A stretch of 64,000 nt of DNA, taken from NCBI RefSeq assembly GCF_001684335.1, contig NZ_LOIC01000072.1, positions 64,737 through 128,736 of the forward strand, read 5' to 3'. This document shows, one piece after another, positions 19,848 through 27,977 of this stretch. The notes beneath the pieces are model-generated. The model did no database searches. It was not told the DNA's origin and saw only the letters and a program-made list of their open reading frames with translations. The stretch is from Photorhabdus namnaonensis (GTDB lineage Bacteria > Pseudomonadota > Gammaproteobacteria > Enterobacterales > Enterobacteriaceae). The position numbers and the translations under genes are program-made. How positions within the stretch are numbered: position 1 is the first letter of the stretch; each line of letters opens with the position of its first letter.

Positions 19848-20632
19848 TATTCATTTCCAGAATTAACCTGCTTAACAACCATAAACAGTTGGCTTTCATA
19901 TAAAATTGCCAATTTCCCCTCAAATTGATATTTATCCACCAGCATTTTTAATCTTTCGATAAATAACTCACCGTGGGTAGCTAAAGCACGTTGCACTTGA
20001 GTCGATGAACGACTCATCCCGATAAACGCTTCGCCGGGAATAGGTATACTCCAATGGGTATTGAGTGTAATATGAAGAGCGTTTTCATGCAGGAATGCCG
20101 TTTTCAATTCCTGCGCATAATCAAAATCCCGATAGTAACGGCTATAGTTAGGACTTAATTCTTCCAGCAGATTTTCATACTCATTCAGAAATCCACTATT
20201 CCGGTAATCTCGGTTATTTTGCAGGATCGCTATGACGCCATTATCTGCCAGACTGTTTCTGACCAGATTTAATACCGTTGCCCGATCCATCCATTGAAAA
20301 GATTGTGCTGCCATGATTAGGTCAGGATTAGCCACATTGGCGAGGTGCTGTTCAGCACTACCATGTAACCAACTGACCCACGGCAGTTTCTGTTTACCGG
20401 TGTCGATCATATCCTGCGAAATATCAATGGCAGTGTAGTGGTGTCGCTGACCAAGCAAATTTGCCAACCCTTCGAGAGCAATGCCGGTTCCAGCACCAAT
20501 ATCGACAACAGACAGTGCCTTGTCCTTAGGCAGCCAGTAGCAAATTTCACGGAAAAGTGCCTGCGGGTAACGAGGGCGATAGCGATCATAACCTTTAGCC
20601 AAACCATCAAATTTTTCTTTATGCTGTGTCAT
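19847..20632 (-). CDS. SAM-dependent methyltransferase, phosphonate operon
   Basis: 261 residues with the class I fold. Motif I is VVDIGAGTGIAL (about residue 43), followed by an acidic residue in the next strand (YTAIDIS) and by SFQWMDR, the Methyltransf_11/25 type seen in trans-aconitate methyltransferase-like enzymes. The YDRYRPRYP N-terminus also fits that group. A carboxyl O-methyltransferase acting on an aconitate-like phosphonate is therefore plausible. The start overlaps the LeuD-like stop by 4 bases (ATGA). Confidence 0.75.
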   Translation of the reverse strand: MTQHKEKFDGLAKGYDRYRPRYPQALFREICYWLPKDKALSVVDIGAGTGIALEGLANLLGQRHHYTAIDISQDMIDTGKQKLPWVSWLHGSAEQHLANVANPDLIMAAQSFQWMDRATVLNLVRNSLADNGVIAILQNNRDYRNSGFLNEYENLLEELSPNYSRYYRDFDYAQELKTAFLHENALHITLNTHWSIPIPGEAFIGMSRSSTQVQRALATHGELFIERLKMLVDKYQFEGKLAILYESQLFMVVKQVNSGNE

Positions 20633-21195
20633 ACTATCCTCTGTTCTTTCTCTTTGAGTGATGGGTTTTCGGGCGATTGATTAAAAATGTAATTGAGTCG
20701 TCCACCTGCGCGGACAACAGCCAACATTTGTTCGGATGGTGGATAAAAATCCGCTAATGACGTTTCAGCGATAAAACGGCCTTCGTTAATTAAGCATTCA
20801 ACAACTAATCCTTCACGAAAACCTTCAATGTCGGCTTCAATCGCTAACAAGCCAAGATTCCATGCGTTGCGGAAAAAAATCCGCCCGAAAGCAGGAGCAA
20901 CAACCATAGGTATACCTACTGCTAATAAAGTACTCACCGCCTGTTCCCTTGAACTGCCAATACCAAAAATACCATTACAGACAATAATATCTCCGGGTTG
21001 AAGTGTAGAGACAAGCTCAGGAAACCGGTTTTCAAACAGATGAGGAGCCAGTTGAGCTGACTCTGTGTACATGTGTTTATAACGTGCAGGGATAATATCG
21101 TCGGTAGAAATATCTCCCGTAATCATCCTGACACGTTGATTTTTGATGGAATCCCTTTTTACAAAATCGTTTTTTTGATCAATCATGCCATTCAA
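20629..21195 (-). CDS. LeuD-like small subunit of a phosphono-acid hydro-lyase/isomerase
   Basis: 188 residues, the usual length for LeuD/homoaconitase small subunits. It has GDISTDDIIPARYKH, with the substrate-specificity loop YKHMYTE, then GIGSSREQAV and APAFGRIFFRNAWNLG. Together with the adjacent LeuC-like protein it would form an aconitase-type enzyme that dehydrates and isomerises the phosphonate analogue of homocitrate or isopropylmalate. Housekeeping leucine biosynthesis is unlikely because the gene lies inside a pepM operon. It overlaps the large-subunit gene by 17 bases. Confidence 0.8.
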   Translation of the reverse strand: MNGMIDQKNDFVKRDSIKNQRVRMITGDISTDDIIPARYKHMYTESAQLAPHLFENRFPELVSTLQPGDIIVCNGIFGIGSSREQAVSTLLAVGIPMVVAPAFGRIFFRNAWNLGLLAIEADIEGFREGLVVECLINEGRFIAETSLADFYPPSEQMLAVVRAGGRLNYIFNQSPENPSLKEKEQRIV

Positions 21196-22420
21196 GCTCC
21201 GTAATCAGCGGCACCCTGCCATGTAATGCCACATTTGCTGCAACTAAAGGCGATGAGAGATAAATTTCCGCTTCAGCATTGCCCATACGCCCTTGAAAAT
21301 TCCGGTTCATCGTTGAAAGAACCCTTTCCCCTTTGGCGGGAATGGTACCTTGTGTGCCAACACAAGCCCCACACCCGGGAGGAGTCACCAGAGCACCCGC
21401 AGAAACAATTTTTTCTATATAGCCACGTCGCATAGCTTCCAGATATACACGTTTTGAACCAGGCGTAACGATACAATGAACATCCTGATGTACGTGGTGC
21501 TTATCAAGGATTGCCGCGACTTCCGCAATATCTTCTAATCGGCTGTTGGTACAACTACCGATAAAGACATAATCTATCTTCTGCCCTGACAGCGTTTCCA
21601 GCGGCACTGCCTGAGCAGGGGAATGTGGCAGGGAAATATGCGGCGTCAGTCCTAACAGCGAAAATGTCAGATGATGATCAGCGACCTCTGGATTAATAGG
21701 CCGCATATTGGCTGGCCTGCCTGGCCCATCCGGCATAAAGACACATTTGGCACCAAGTTCAACCCCCATACTGGCGAAACTGGCAGCAGAATCTAAGGAA
21801 AGTGTCCGGCTCCATTCCCCACATAGCTCCACTGAGCGGTATAAAAAGGGGGATTGCCCGAAATGTCGCAGTAAAGCGAGCATCACATCTTTAGTCCGCG
21901 TAGCCGGATGGGGTTGACCGGAAATACTCAAACTGACTGTTTCCGGTACCTTCAGCCAAGTCTGCCCAGTCAGCATTGCTGCCAATACATCTGAAGCTCC
22001 CATGCCTAAAGCCAGTGACTGTACGGCCCCCCCTGTACAAGTATGAGAATCAGCTCCAATTACAATGTTACCGGGTTGAAACCACTGCTCTTCCAGGGCA
22101 ATTAAATGGCTGATACCTTCACCTCTGGCAAAAATATTAACACCAATAGACTTGGCAAATTCCATTGCTTCATTAACACGTTCAGCCATTAACCTATCGG
22201 GCACAATCACTGAATGGTCGAAGAAAAAACCAATTTTTTCCGGGTGCAGAACCCGCTTAAGATTATGCTGGCGAAAGAGTTTAGCGATAGTCGGTGAATT
22301 CCCATCCTGAACATAAATTCTATCGACATCAACAGTGATCAGCTCCTTAGCCATAACCCTAGGTTTCTGGCTATGTTCAGCAATAATCTGATTAGCGATA
22401 GGCTGTTCATGAATCATCAT
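21179..22420 (-). CDS. LeuC-like large subunit of a phosphono-acid hydro-lyase/isomerase (4Fe-4S)
   Basis: 413 residues, the short archaeal-type LeuC/homoaconitase length. Conserved segments are VIGADSHTCTGG, FIGSCTNSRLEDI and PPGCGACVGTQG; the cysteines in SCTNS and CGAC are the expected 4Fe-4S ligands. It should pair with the LeuD-like subunit just downstream. In known pathways an aconitase-like enzyme isomerises phosphonomethylmalate (FR-900098, phosphinothricin, pantaphos). The start overlaps the synthase gene by 4 bases. Confidence 0.85.
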   Translation of the reverse strand: MMIHEQPIANQIIAEHSQKPRVMAKELITVDVDRIYVQDGNSPTIAKLFRQHNLKRVLHPEKIGFFFDHSVIVPDRLMAERVNEAMEFAKSIGVNIFARGEGISHLIALEEQWFQPGNIVIGADSHTCTGGAVQSLALGMGASDVLAAMLTGQTWLKVPETVSLSISGQPHPATRTKDVMLALLRHFGQSPFLYRSVELCGEWSRTLSLDSAASFASMGVELGAKCVFMPDGPGRPANMRPINPEVADHHLTFSLLGLTPHISLPHSPAQAVPLETLSGQKIDYVFIGSCTNSRLEDIAEVAAILDKHHVHQDVHCIVTPGSKRVYLEAMRRGYIEKIVSAGALVTPPGCGACVGTQGTIPAKGERVLSTMNRNFQGRMGNAEAEIYLSSPLVAANVALHGRVPLITELEWHD

Positions 22421-23553
22421 GTTGATGTTCCTTCTGCCTGCTGATAGAGTTCATGCAATACATGTGTTGGGATCCCGCCGGGATATTCTTCGGCAGCTTT
22501 TCGTACCAGCGCCAGACAATATTCCAATGCCTGTGGCTCTGTCTTTATGCTATCTTCTTCTAACATATTTTGTAAGATAGCCCGACCGGAATGCTTGCCG
22601 ACAACCAGACGACGCTGACCGCCAACCTGCTCAGGTTCAAAAGGTTCAAATGTTTTGCTATCTTTCAGCATTCCATTGACATGAATACCGGATTCATGGG
22701 CAAAAACATTGCCACCAACAATAGGTTGCCAGGGAGAAATGGTATGTTTACTGGCTTGAGCAACTTTCTGAGAGAGGCGGGTAAGTTGTCGGGTATCAAC
22801 ACCGGTATCTATCTGATGGAAATGTTGCAGAGCCATTACCATCTGAGCTAAATCCGGCATTCCGGCTCGTTCCCCCATCGCATTAACGCAGACATGGAAA
22901 TAACGAGCCCCCGCTTCAAGACCCGCCAGCGTATTGGCTACAGCCAGCCCGAAGTCATTATGGCAGTGACACTGCAAATCAATAACTGATGCCTGACGAA
23001 CAGCAGAAACCCGCTGTGCATATTGCTGGCTATTCAGAATGCCTATCGTGTCTGAAAGACGTAGACGGTCGGCACCAGCCTGCTCGACGGTAGCCGCGTA
23101 TTCTTGCAAAAAACTGATTTCTGTCCGGCCAACATCTTCGGCACTGATTGAGACAAAAGCACCTTTATCTTTAGCGAATTTGATCATATCTCCGGCGGTC
23201 ATTAACAACCAATCTCTGTCTTTGCTCACACTGTGTTTAAGATGAATATTGGAAGTCGGAAGGCCGATATGTATCGCCTTAAATCCCAGAGAGAAAGTAT
23301 ATTTAATATCTTCCAATACCCCCCGATTCCAGCCGATAATATTCACTTCATTTTTGCGTTCCAGAATCTCTTCTAATGCCAGAACTTCATCCCCTTTCAT
23401 GGCTGGTATCCCGGCTTCTATCCACTTAACACCAGCGTCTACCAACGAATTAAAAATACTCACTTTTGTTTCTTTTGAAAATGCAACACCAGGAGCCTGC
23501 TCACCATCGCGCAACGTTGTGTCTTCCAGAATAATATTCTGTTGAATAGTCAT
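22417..23553 (-). CDS. Homocitrate-synthase-like enzyme, probable 2-phosphonomethylmalate synthase
   Basis: 378 residues of the DRE-TIM metallolyase family, closest in look to NifV/homocitrate synthases. EDTTLRDGEQAPG is at residues 10-22 (metal-binding Asp11, catalytic Arg15), the HCHND metal-binding histidines are near residue 195, and GKHSGRAIL lies towards the C-terminus. The family condenses acetyl-CoA with a 2-oxoacid. Next to PEP mutase the expected acceptor is phosphonopyruvate, giving 2-phosphonomethylmalate, as FrbC does in FR-900098 biosynthesis. It follows the monooxygenase gene by 36 bp. A true homocitrate synthase is the alternative, but no lysine or nif gene is nearby. Confidence 0.85.
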   Translation of the reverse strand: MTIQQNIILEDTTLRDGEQAPGVAFSKETKVSIFNSLVDAGVKWIEAGIPAMKGDEVLALEEILERKNEVNIIGWNRGVLEDIKYTFSLGFKAIHIGLPTSNIHLKHSVSKDRDWLLMTAGDMIKFAKDKGAFVSISAEDVGRTEISFLQEYAATVEQAGADRLRLSDTIGILNSQQYAQRVSAVRQASVIDLQCHCHNDFGLAVANTLAGLEAGARYFHVCVNAMGERAGMPDLAQMVMALQHFHQIDTGVDTRQLTRLSQKVAQASKHTISPWQPIVGGNVFAHESGIHVNGMLKDSKTFEPFEPEQVGGQRRLVVGKHSGRAILQNMLEEDSIKTEPQALEYCLALVRKAAEEYPGGIPTHVLHELYQQAEGTST

Positions 23554-23589
23554 AGCGTCATAACCTTATTTTTTATTAATGAGTATTAT

Positions 23590-24921
23590 TTAAACGTGAA
23601 ATTTACTGGGCGGTTTGGGAATATCCAGCTTCTCCCTTAATGTCCCTGATTTATAATCTGTTTTGAACACACCCATTTTTTGTAATTCAGGTACAACATG
23701 AGTCACAAATTCCTCCAGACATCCAGGCATATAAGGAGGCATAAGATTAAATCCATCACAGGCTTTTTCCTGTAGCCACTGCACCATTTGCGCAGCAACT
23801 TGTTGGTAAGAGCCAATAAGAATTAAATGGCCTCTGGCAATAATGATTTTTTCGTATAACTGTTTAATCGTTAAAGACTCTGATCTGGCCATCTTTTCAA
23901 TAATCGCCCGACGGCTTTGATTTCCATTAGAAATAGGAAGTTCTGACAGAGGTTGATTAATATCGTAGCCTGATAAATCAATACCACCAAGCAAATCAGA
24001 TAGCATGCTGAGACCAAATTCAGGGTGAATAAGCGCCTGCAAATCGTTAAATTTCTTTTTAGCACTCTCTTCATCAACGCCAATAAAAAAGCACAGCCCC
24101 GGCATAATTAAAATATTGTTATAGTGCCTTTCATATTGACTGAGCCGGGATTTTAAATCGCTATAAAATGCTTTTGCTAAATTCATATCAGGCTGTGCAG
24201 TGAAAACTAATTCAGCTGTTCTGGCTGCCAATTCTTTTCCCGGCTCTGAAGAACCAGCCTGCACAATAATGGGGTGCCCCTGAGGAGGATGGGAAATATT
24301 TAATGGCCCTTTTACGGAGAAATATTGCCCCTGAAAATTTAATTCATGGCATTTTGATGGATCATAAAAAATACCACTCTGCTTATCACGTGGCAGAGCA
24401 TCATCATCCCAGCTATCCCACAATCCAGTCACAATGTCCCAAGATTCAGCCGCCTGATGGTATCGTTCATCATGCTCAGGATGTTGAGCAAAACCGAAGT
24501 TTTTCGCTGCATGAGATTTGGATGAGGTCACCAGATTCCAGCCAGCTCGCCCACGGCTAATATGATCCAACGAAGCAAATTCACGGGCAATATTAAATGG
24601 ATGCTTATAGGTGGTGGATGCGGTAGCAACCAAACCGATATGTTCAGTCACTATTGCCAATGCAGATAAGAGAGTTATGGGTTCAAATACGACTACCCGG
24701 CTACCATAACCCCGCTGATCATCCTGAAAAACCGAAGGTGTATCAGAAAGAAAAATGAAATCGAGTAAACCTTTTTCCGCTATACGAGCCATATTCAGAT
24801 AATGCCCGATATCTTGTGCAGCTTGCGGATTAACATCAGGATGACGCCATGCAGCAGGATGATGTCCTGTACCATAAGCAAGATAAGCACCAAGCACGAG
24901 CTGTTTCTGGTTACTTTCCAT
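23590..24921 (-). CDS. LLM-class flavin-dependent monooxygenase (NtaA/SnaA/DszA type), phosphonate operon
   Basis: About 443 residues from the preferred ATG, which has AAAGGA 8 bases upstream. An ATG 27 bases earlier lies at the edge of the degenerate ERIC repeat and has no ribosome-binding site. Family hallmarks are LGAYLAYGTGHHPAAWRHP, the FIFLSDTPSVFQ strand, FEPITLLSALA, LVATASTTYKHPFNIAREF and GRAGWNLVTS. These enzymes use FMNH2 supplied by a separate reductase, and no reductase gene is present in this operon. In pantaphos-type chemistry a monooxygenase of this class hydroxylates carbon next to phosphorus, which is the likely role. It is the second gene, after pepM. Confidence 0.85.
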   Translation of the reverse strand: MESNQKQLVLGAYLAYGTGHHPAAWRHPDVNPQAAQDIGHYLNMARIAEKGLLDFIFLSDTPSVFQDDQRGYGSRVVVFEPITLLSALAIVTEHIGLVATASTTYKHPFNIAREFASLDHISRGRAGWNLVTSSKSHAAKNFGFAQHPEHDERYHQAAESWDIVTGLWDSWDDDALPRDKQSGIFYDPSKCHELNFQGQYFSVKGPLNISHPPQGHPIIVQAGSSEPGKELAARTAELVFTAQPDMNLAKAFYSDLKSRLSQYERHYNNILIMPGLCFFIGVDEESAKKKFNDLQALIHPEFGLSMLSDLLGGIDLSGYDINQPLSELPISNGNQSRRAIIEKMARSESLTIKQLYEKIIIARGHLILIGSYQQVAAQMVQWLQEKACDGFNLMPPYMPGCLEEFVTHVVPELQKMGVFKTDYKSGTLREKLDIPKPPSKFHV

Positions 24922-24934
24922 TATATTTTCCTTT

Positions 24935-25067
24935 ATAGTACCTGCCATCTTTCAAGTTACCTCTTTTCTGGCAGCAGTCATCATTTTTATAAAAACACGG
25001 GATTATCTATGCTCCCGGGAATTCGCTCTTTTGTCACCACGATGCAATTCGAAATCCATAGGTTATA
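24935..25067. repeat. Degenerate ERIC-type palindromic repeat inside the phosphonate operon
   Basis: It keeps the outer arms (CTTTCAAGTT... / ...GAAATCCATAGG) and the core CTATGCTCCCGGGAATTCGCTC of the three intact copies in the window. The left inner arm is eroded, with an AT-rich stretch in place of the CTCACCCC-GTCACATAG segment. It fills most of the 197-bp gap between pepM and the monooxygenase gene. Confidence 0.75.
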
Positions 25068-25118
25068 TATATGTGTAAGAATATATTTTCTTGATAGAAA
25101 AATATTAAAACCCAGGTA

Positions 25119-25982
25119 TCAAGATGTATAAGGAATAAGGTTGATGACTTTTTTTATACTTATGCAATCTTTCTCTACTTCTGCGGAACGCCCATACTTT
25201 AATATTTCGTGAGATACATGCTCCATTGCTTTATAAGCCGCTCTAAGCATATGATTGGCATAAATAATAATATTAAAACCTGCTTTGCTCAGATCATTAT
25301 GATAAGTTGCTGAATAAGTCGTTGGTACACATATCAGTGGTAATTTTGGATATTTCTTCCTGAATGACTGGCTAAAATCAATAACTTCATCAGGCGTATT
25401 CTGGCAGCTATGGATCATAATACCATTAGCACCAGCTTTAACATAGGCATTGGCTCTCTCCAATGCATCCTCCATTCCGTAACCAGCAATTAAACTTTCC
25501 AGCCGTGCAAAAATCATTAATCGGCTCTTTTGTTGTGCAGCTTTACCTTTAGCTATTTTGTTACTGAATTCTGTAATATCCGCCAATTCTTGTTTAACGT
25601 TGGTGCCAAACAGAGAATTTCTTTTATTGCCCGTTTTATCTTCAATAATGACTGCATCAATACCTACCTGCTCCATTTTTCTGACATAATGGACAAAATG
25701 CTCAACCCGTCCACCTGTGTCGGCATCCATAATAACCGGCATTTTAGTGAGTGATTTTATCTCATGAATGTTTTGTAAACGACTATTAATATCCAATGTT
25801 TCATTATCAGGAATACCTTTAACAGCTGAGTCAGTCAAAGAACTTGACCAGATACCATCAAATTTATGGGTACAGCCATTATCATCTGTATAATTTGTAT
25901 TTTTAATAATGAGTGCTGAAAGCGGATTATGTGCTTCAATAAAAGTAAGCGATTTCTTCTCTTTGAGTAACTTCTTCAACAT
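25119..25982 (-). CDS. pepM: Phosphoenolpyruvate mutase (phosphonopyruvate-forming)
   Basis: 287 residues of the isocitrate lyase/PEP mutase superfamily. The diagnostic EDKxxxKxNS motif is intact: EDKTGNKRNS at residues 114-123. Asp86 and Asp88 in IMDADTGG and Asp59 in KGIPDN match the Mg2+ and catalytic aspartates of known PEP mutases. The enzyme converts PEP to phosphonopyruvate, forming the C-P bond that begins essentially all phosphonate biosynthesis. Equilibrium favours PEP, so a driving step is needed, and the homocitrate-synthase-like enzyme two genes on can supply it. pepM is the first gene of the operon, with GAGG 7 bases before the ATG. Confidence 0.93.
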   Translation of the reverse strand: MLKKLLKEKKSLTFIEAHNPLSALIIKNTNYTDDNGCTHKFDGIWSSSLTDSAVKGIPDNETLDINSRLQNIHEIKSLTKMPVIMDADTGGRVEHFVHYVRKMEQVGIDAVIIEDKTGNKRNSLFGTNVKQELADITEFSNKIAKGKAAQQKSRLMIFARLESLIAGYGMEDALERANAYVKAGANGIMIHSCQNTPDEVIDFSQSFRKKYPKLPLICVPTTYSATYHNDLSKAGFNIIIYANHMLRAAYKAMEHVSHEILKYGRSAEVEKDCISIKKVINLIPYTS

Positions 25983-26063
25983 AAAACAACCTCAGTTCAA
26001 AAACCAATCAGATCAAGATGCTATTTCAAACAGTTCAATGAGTATTATTGCCAACACTACTTG

Positions 26064-26092
26064 ATTATAGCTCTGTCTAAATGAAATTTAGG
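26064..26092 (-). promoter_or_regulatory. Candidate promoter of the phosphonate operon
   Basis: On the minus strand a TATAAT -10 box (26069 to 26064) lies about 80 bases before the pepM ATG. The -35 match 17 bases further upstream is poor (CCTAAA), which suggests activator dependence if the call is right. Confidence 0.35.
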
Positions 26093-26505
26093 TGCCCATG
26101 TTCTCGCTCTGAGGGCTTTACAATGAATGAAAAAATAATAGTTAAATTTATGCAAAATACCCATTTTTAGTTAATCATAAATTAACATATAAAGTCGATT
26201 TATCCGTGATAATCATCACAAAATAAAACAGTGGTTCAGATAATATTATCTACATCGTTAAAAACCCAGAGTTTATGCGGCTTTCAGCTACACAAACACA
26301 AATATAAACCGCTGTCAATTTAAATAAGTGTAATGCTTGTGAGAAAAAGATGAGAGGTTACTCTAATGCTTGTACAATCGGGAACTTCCACCATACAGAT
26401 TAAGAAATATTGTAAGCTGTCAATGTTATGAATAGAGGTAAGCTATTCTTATCATCAAACAAAAATTTGCCCCCGCTCAATCTAATCGATAATACGTTAT
26501 TATTT

Positions 26506-26700
26506 ATGATCCCATTAGCTGCAAGGATTACCCATCGGATGGCGAGCGAAAACTCCCGTGGCCTGAAAGGGGGAGCAAAATTGCGGGTACATCTGCGCAC
26601 TTTTGGCAGCAAATATCGTTGGACACATAACCCACCGTCTGACGATGAAAGTCATTTGACCTCTTTATATCGTGGTCAACAATTTCCAGAAAATCTTTAA
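26506..26700 (+). CDS. Possible small protein convergent to cheZ, unrecognised
   Basis: A 64-residue frame (open from 26428, but the ATG at 26506 is the more natural start). It is basic and polar, with RITHRMASENSRGLKGGAK and RTFGSKYRWTHNPPSDDE. Base composition is clearly richer in G+C than the flanking spacer, and the stop sits directly before a shared hairpin terminator; both favour real coding. I do not recognise a family, and it could be the remnant of a longer gene. The rest of the spacer (25983-26427) holds only the pepM promoter candidate. Confidence 0.3.
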   Translation: MIPLAARITHRMASENSRGLKGGAKLRVHLRTFGSKYRWTHNPPSDDESHLTSLYRGQQFPENL

Positions 26701-26706
26701 TCCTGA

Positions 26707-26733
26707 GTGGCAGGTTTACCCCTGCCACGTTTA
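26707..26733. terminator. Bidirectional hairpin between cheZ and the converging small ORF
   Basis: GTGGCAGG (26707-26714) and CCTGCCAC (26721-26728) form a perfect 8-bp stem with a 6-base loop. A GTTTATT tail follows on the plus strand. It marks the 3' end of the che operon. Confidence 0.65.
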
Positions 26734-26734
26734 T

Positions 26735-27385
26735 TCAGAAACCTAAGCTATCCAGTAAATCATCAACTTGAGCCTGATTAGCGATAACGCCCACTCCATT
26801 TTGATTCACCTGCGGACCATTTAGTAAACTGTCAGTCTCTTTCTTGGTTTTTATCACCTGATCAGCCGGCATGTTTTCCATTAATACCATCACTAACTGT
26901 TTTTCTATTTCCTGAATAACATCCATCATCCGCTTAATAACCTGACCGGTAAGATCCTGAAAATCTTGCGCCATCATGATCTCTAGCAGTTGAGCGTTAG
27001 TGAATGCGGTATGTTCAGGTACCGTATTGAGGTAATTCCGGGTATCCATAACCAATGAACGTGCCACAGGCATCTCAACTGGGTTTTCAAACCATTCATC
27101 CCAACGTTTTTTCAGTGATATTGCCGATGACTCTAATTCATTCTGACGAGGTTGCGCCGCTTCAACGCAATTAAGCGCCCTTTCCGCCGCCTGCGCTGTC
27201 ATCTGTACAACATAGTCCAAACGTTCTCTCGCATCAGGTATTGCCTCAGCCGCCTGAGCAATAGTTTTATCCAATCCCAACTCACGTAAACTATCACGCA
27301 ACATGCGCGTAAGCTGGCCGATACGGCTGATAATTTCACTGGCGCTAATGGTCTCATCCCTTGGCATGACTGGATTTACACTCAT
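26735..27385 (-). CDS. cheZ: CheZ, CheY-phosphate phosphatase
   Basis: 216 residues, close to the enterobacterial 214. The segment with the catalytic Asp/Gln region ([16 protein letters not shown]) is present, and the C-terminus [13 protein letters not shown] is the conserved CheY-binding peptide. It dephosphorylates CheY-P at the receptor array. It lies 9 bp after cheY and is the last che gene. Where enteric genomes usually continue with flhB, this one has a terminator and biosynthetic genes. Confidence 0.95.
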   Translation of the reverse strand: MSVNPVMPRDETISASEIISRIGQLTRMLRDSLRELGLDKTIAQAAEAIPDARERLDYVVQMTAQAAERALNCVEAAQPRQNELESSAISLKKRWDEWFENPVEMPVARSLVMDTRNYLNTVPEHTAFTNAQLLEIMMAQDFQDLTGQVIKRMMDVIQEIEKQLVMVLMENMPADQVIKTKKETDSLLNGPQVNQNGVGVIANQAQVDDLLDSLGF

Positions 27386-27394
27386 TATGTCTCC

Positions 27395-27784
27395 TTAGAG
27401 GCCCAGTTTTTCAAATATTTTGTTGAGCTTTTCTTCCAGAGTAGCTGCGGTAAAAGGTTTGACAACATAACCACTGGCCCCGGCTTGGGCGGCGGCAATG
27501 ATATTTTCTTTCTTCGCTTCCGCTGTCACCATCAAAACCGGTATCTTAGCCAATTGGGCATCTTCACGAATGACTTTTAGCAATTCTAAACCATCCATAT
27601 TGGGCATATTCCAATCAGAGATAATAAAGTCAAAGTGAGATGAACGAATCTTAGTCAGAGCTTCTGCCCCATCTTGAGCTTCTTCTACATTATTAAAGCC
27701 CAATTCTTTTAAAAGGTTACGAACAATGCGACGCATGGTTGAAAAATCATCAACCACCAGAAATTTCAGATCCTTATTCGCCAT
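27395..27784 (-). CDS. cheY: CheY, chemotaxis response regulator
   Basis: 129 residues, a single receiver domain. The acidic pocket Asp12-Asp13 (VVDDF), phospho-acceptor Asp57 ([11 protein letters not shown]), Thr of VTAEAK and Lys in VVKPF are all present. CheY-P binds FliM to switch flagellar rotation. It is separated from cheB by an ERIC repeat of about 125 bp, so cheYZ may be partly uncoupled from cheRB. Confidence 0.97.
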   Translation of the reverse strand: MANKDLKFLVVDDFSTMRRIVRNLLKELGFNNVEEAQDGAEALTKIRSSHFDFIISDWNMPNMDGLELLKVIREDAQLAKIPVLMVTAEAKKENIIAAAQAGASGYVVKPFTAATLEEKLNKIFEKLGL

Positions 27785-27840
27785 AAAAACTCCTTGAAAT
27801 TAGTTACCAGTCAGCACAGAGCCGCTAAAAATTTAAATTT

Positions 27841-27965
27841 ATACCCGTCATCTTTCAAGTTGCCTCTTTGTTGGCTGCACTCGCTCACCCCAGTCACATA
27901 GTTACCTATGCTCCCGGGGATTCACTCCCTTGCCGTCGCGATGCATCTTGAAATCCATAGGGTAT
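27841..27965. repeat. ERIC-type repeat, intact copy between cheB and cheY
   Basis: A 125-bp imperfect palindrome with ends ATACCC and GGGTAT. Its core (CTCACCCCAGTCACATAG ... CTATGCTCCCGGGGATTCAC) matches the ERIC consensus. It is nearly identical to the copies at 53147-53271 and 57902-58026. Confidence 0.9.
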
Positions 27966-27977
27966 ATCCGACAACCG

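Noticed and set aside
20629..23553. Leucine or lysine biosynthesis (leuACD or homocitrate pathway)
   Set aside because: The genes are embedded and coupled within a pepM operon, no leuB-type dehydrogenase is present, and the combination matches phosphonomethylmalate chemistry better.
25119..25982. Methylisocitrate lyase or other isocitrate lyase family member
   Set aside because: The EDKxxxKxNS motif is specific for PEP mutase and phosphonopyruvate-type enzymes; lyases lack it.
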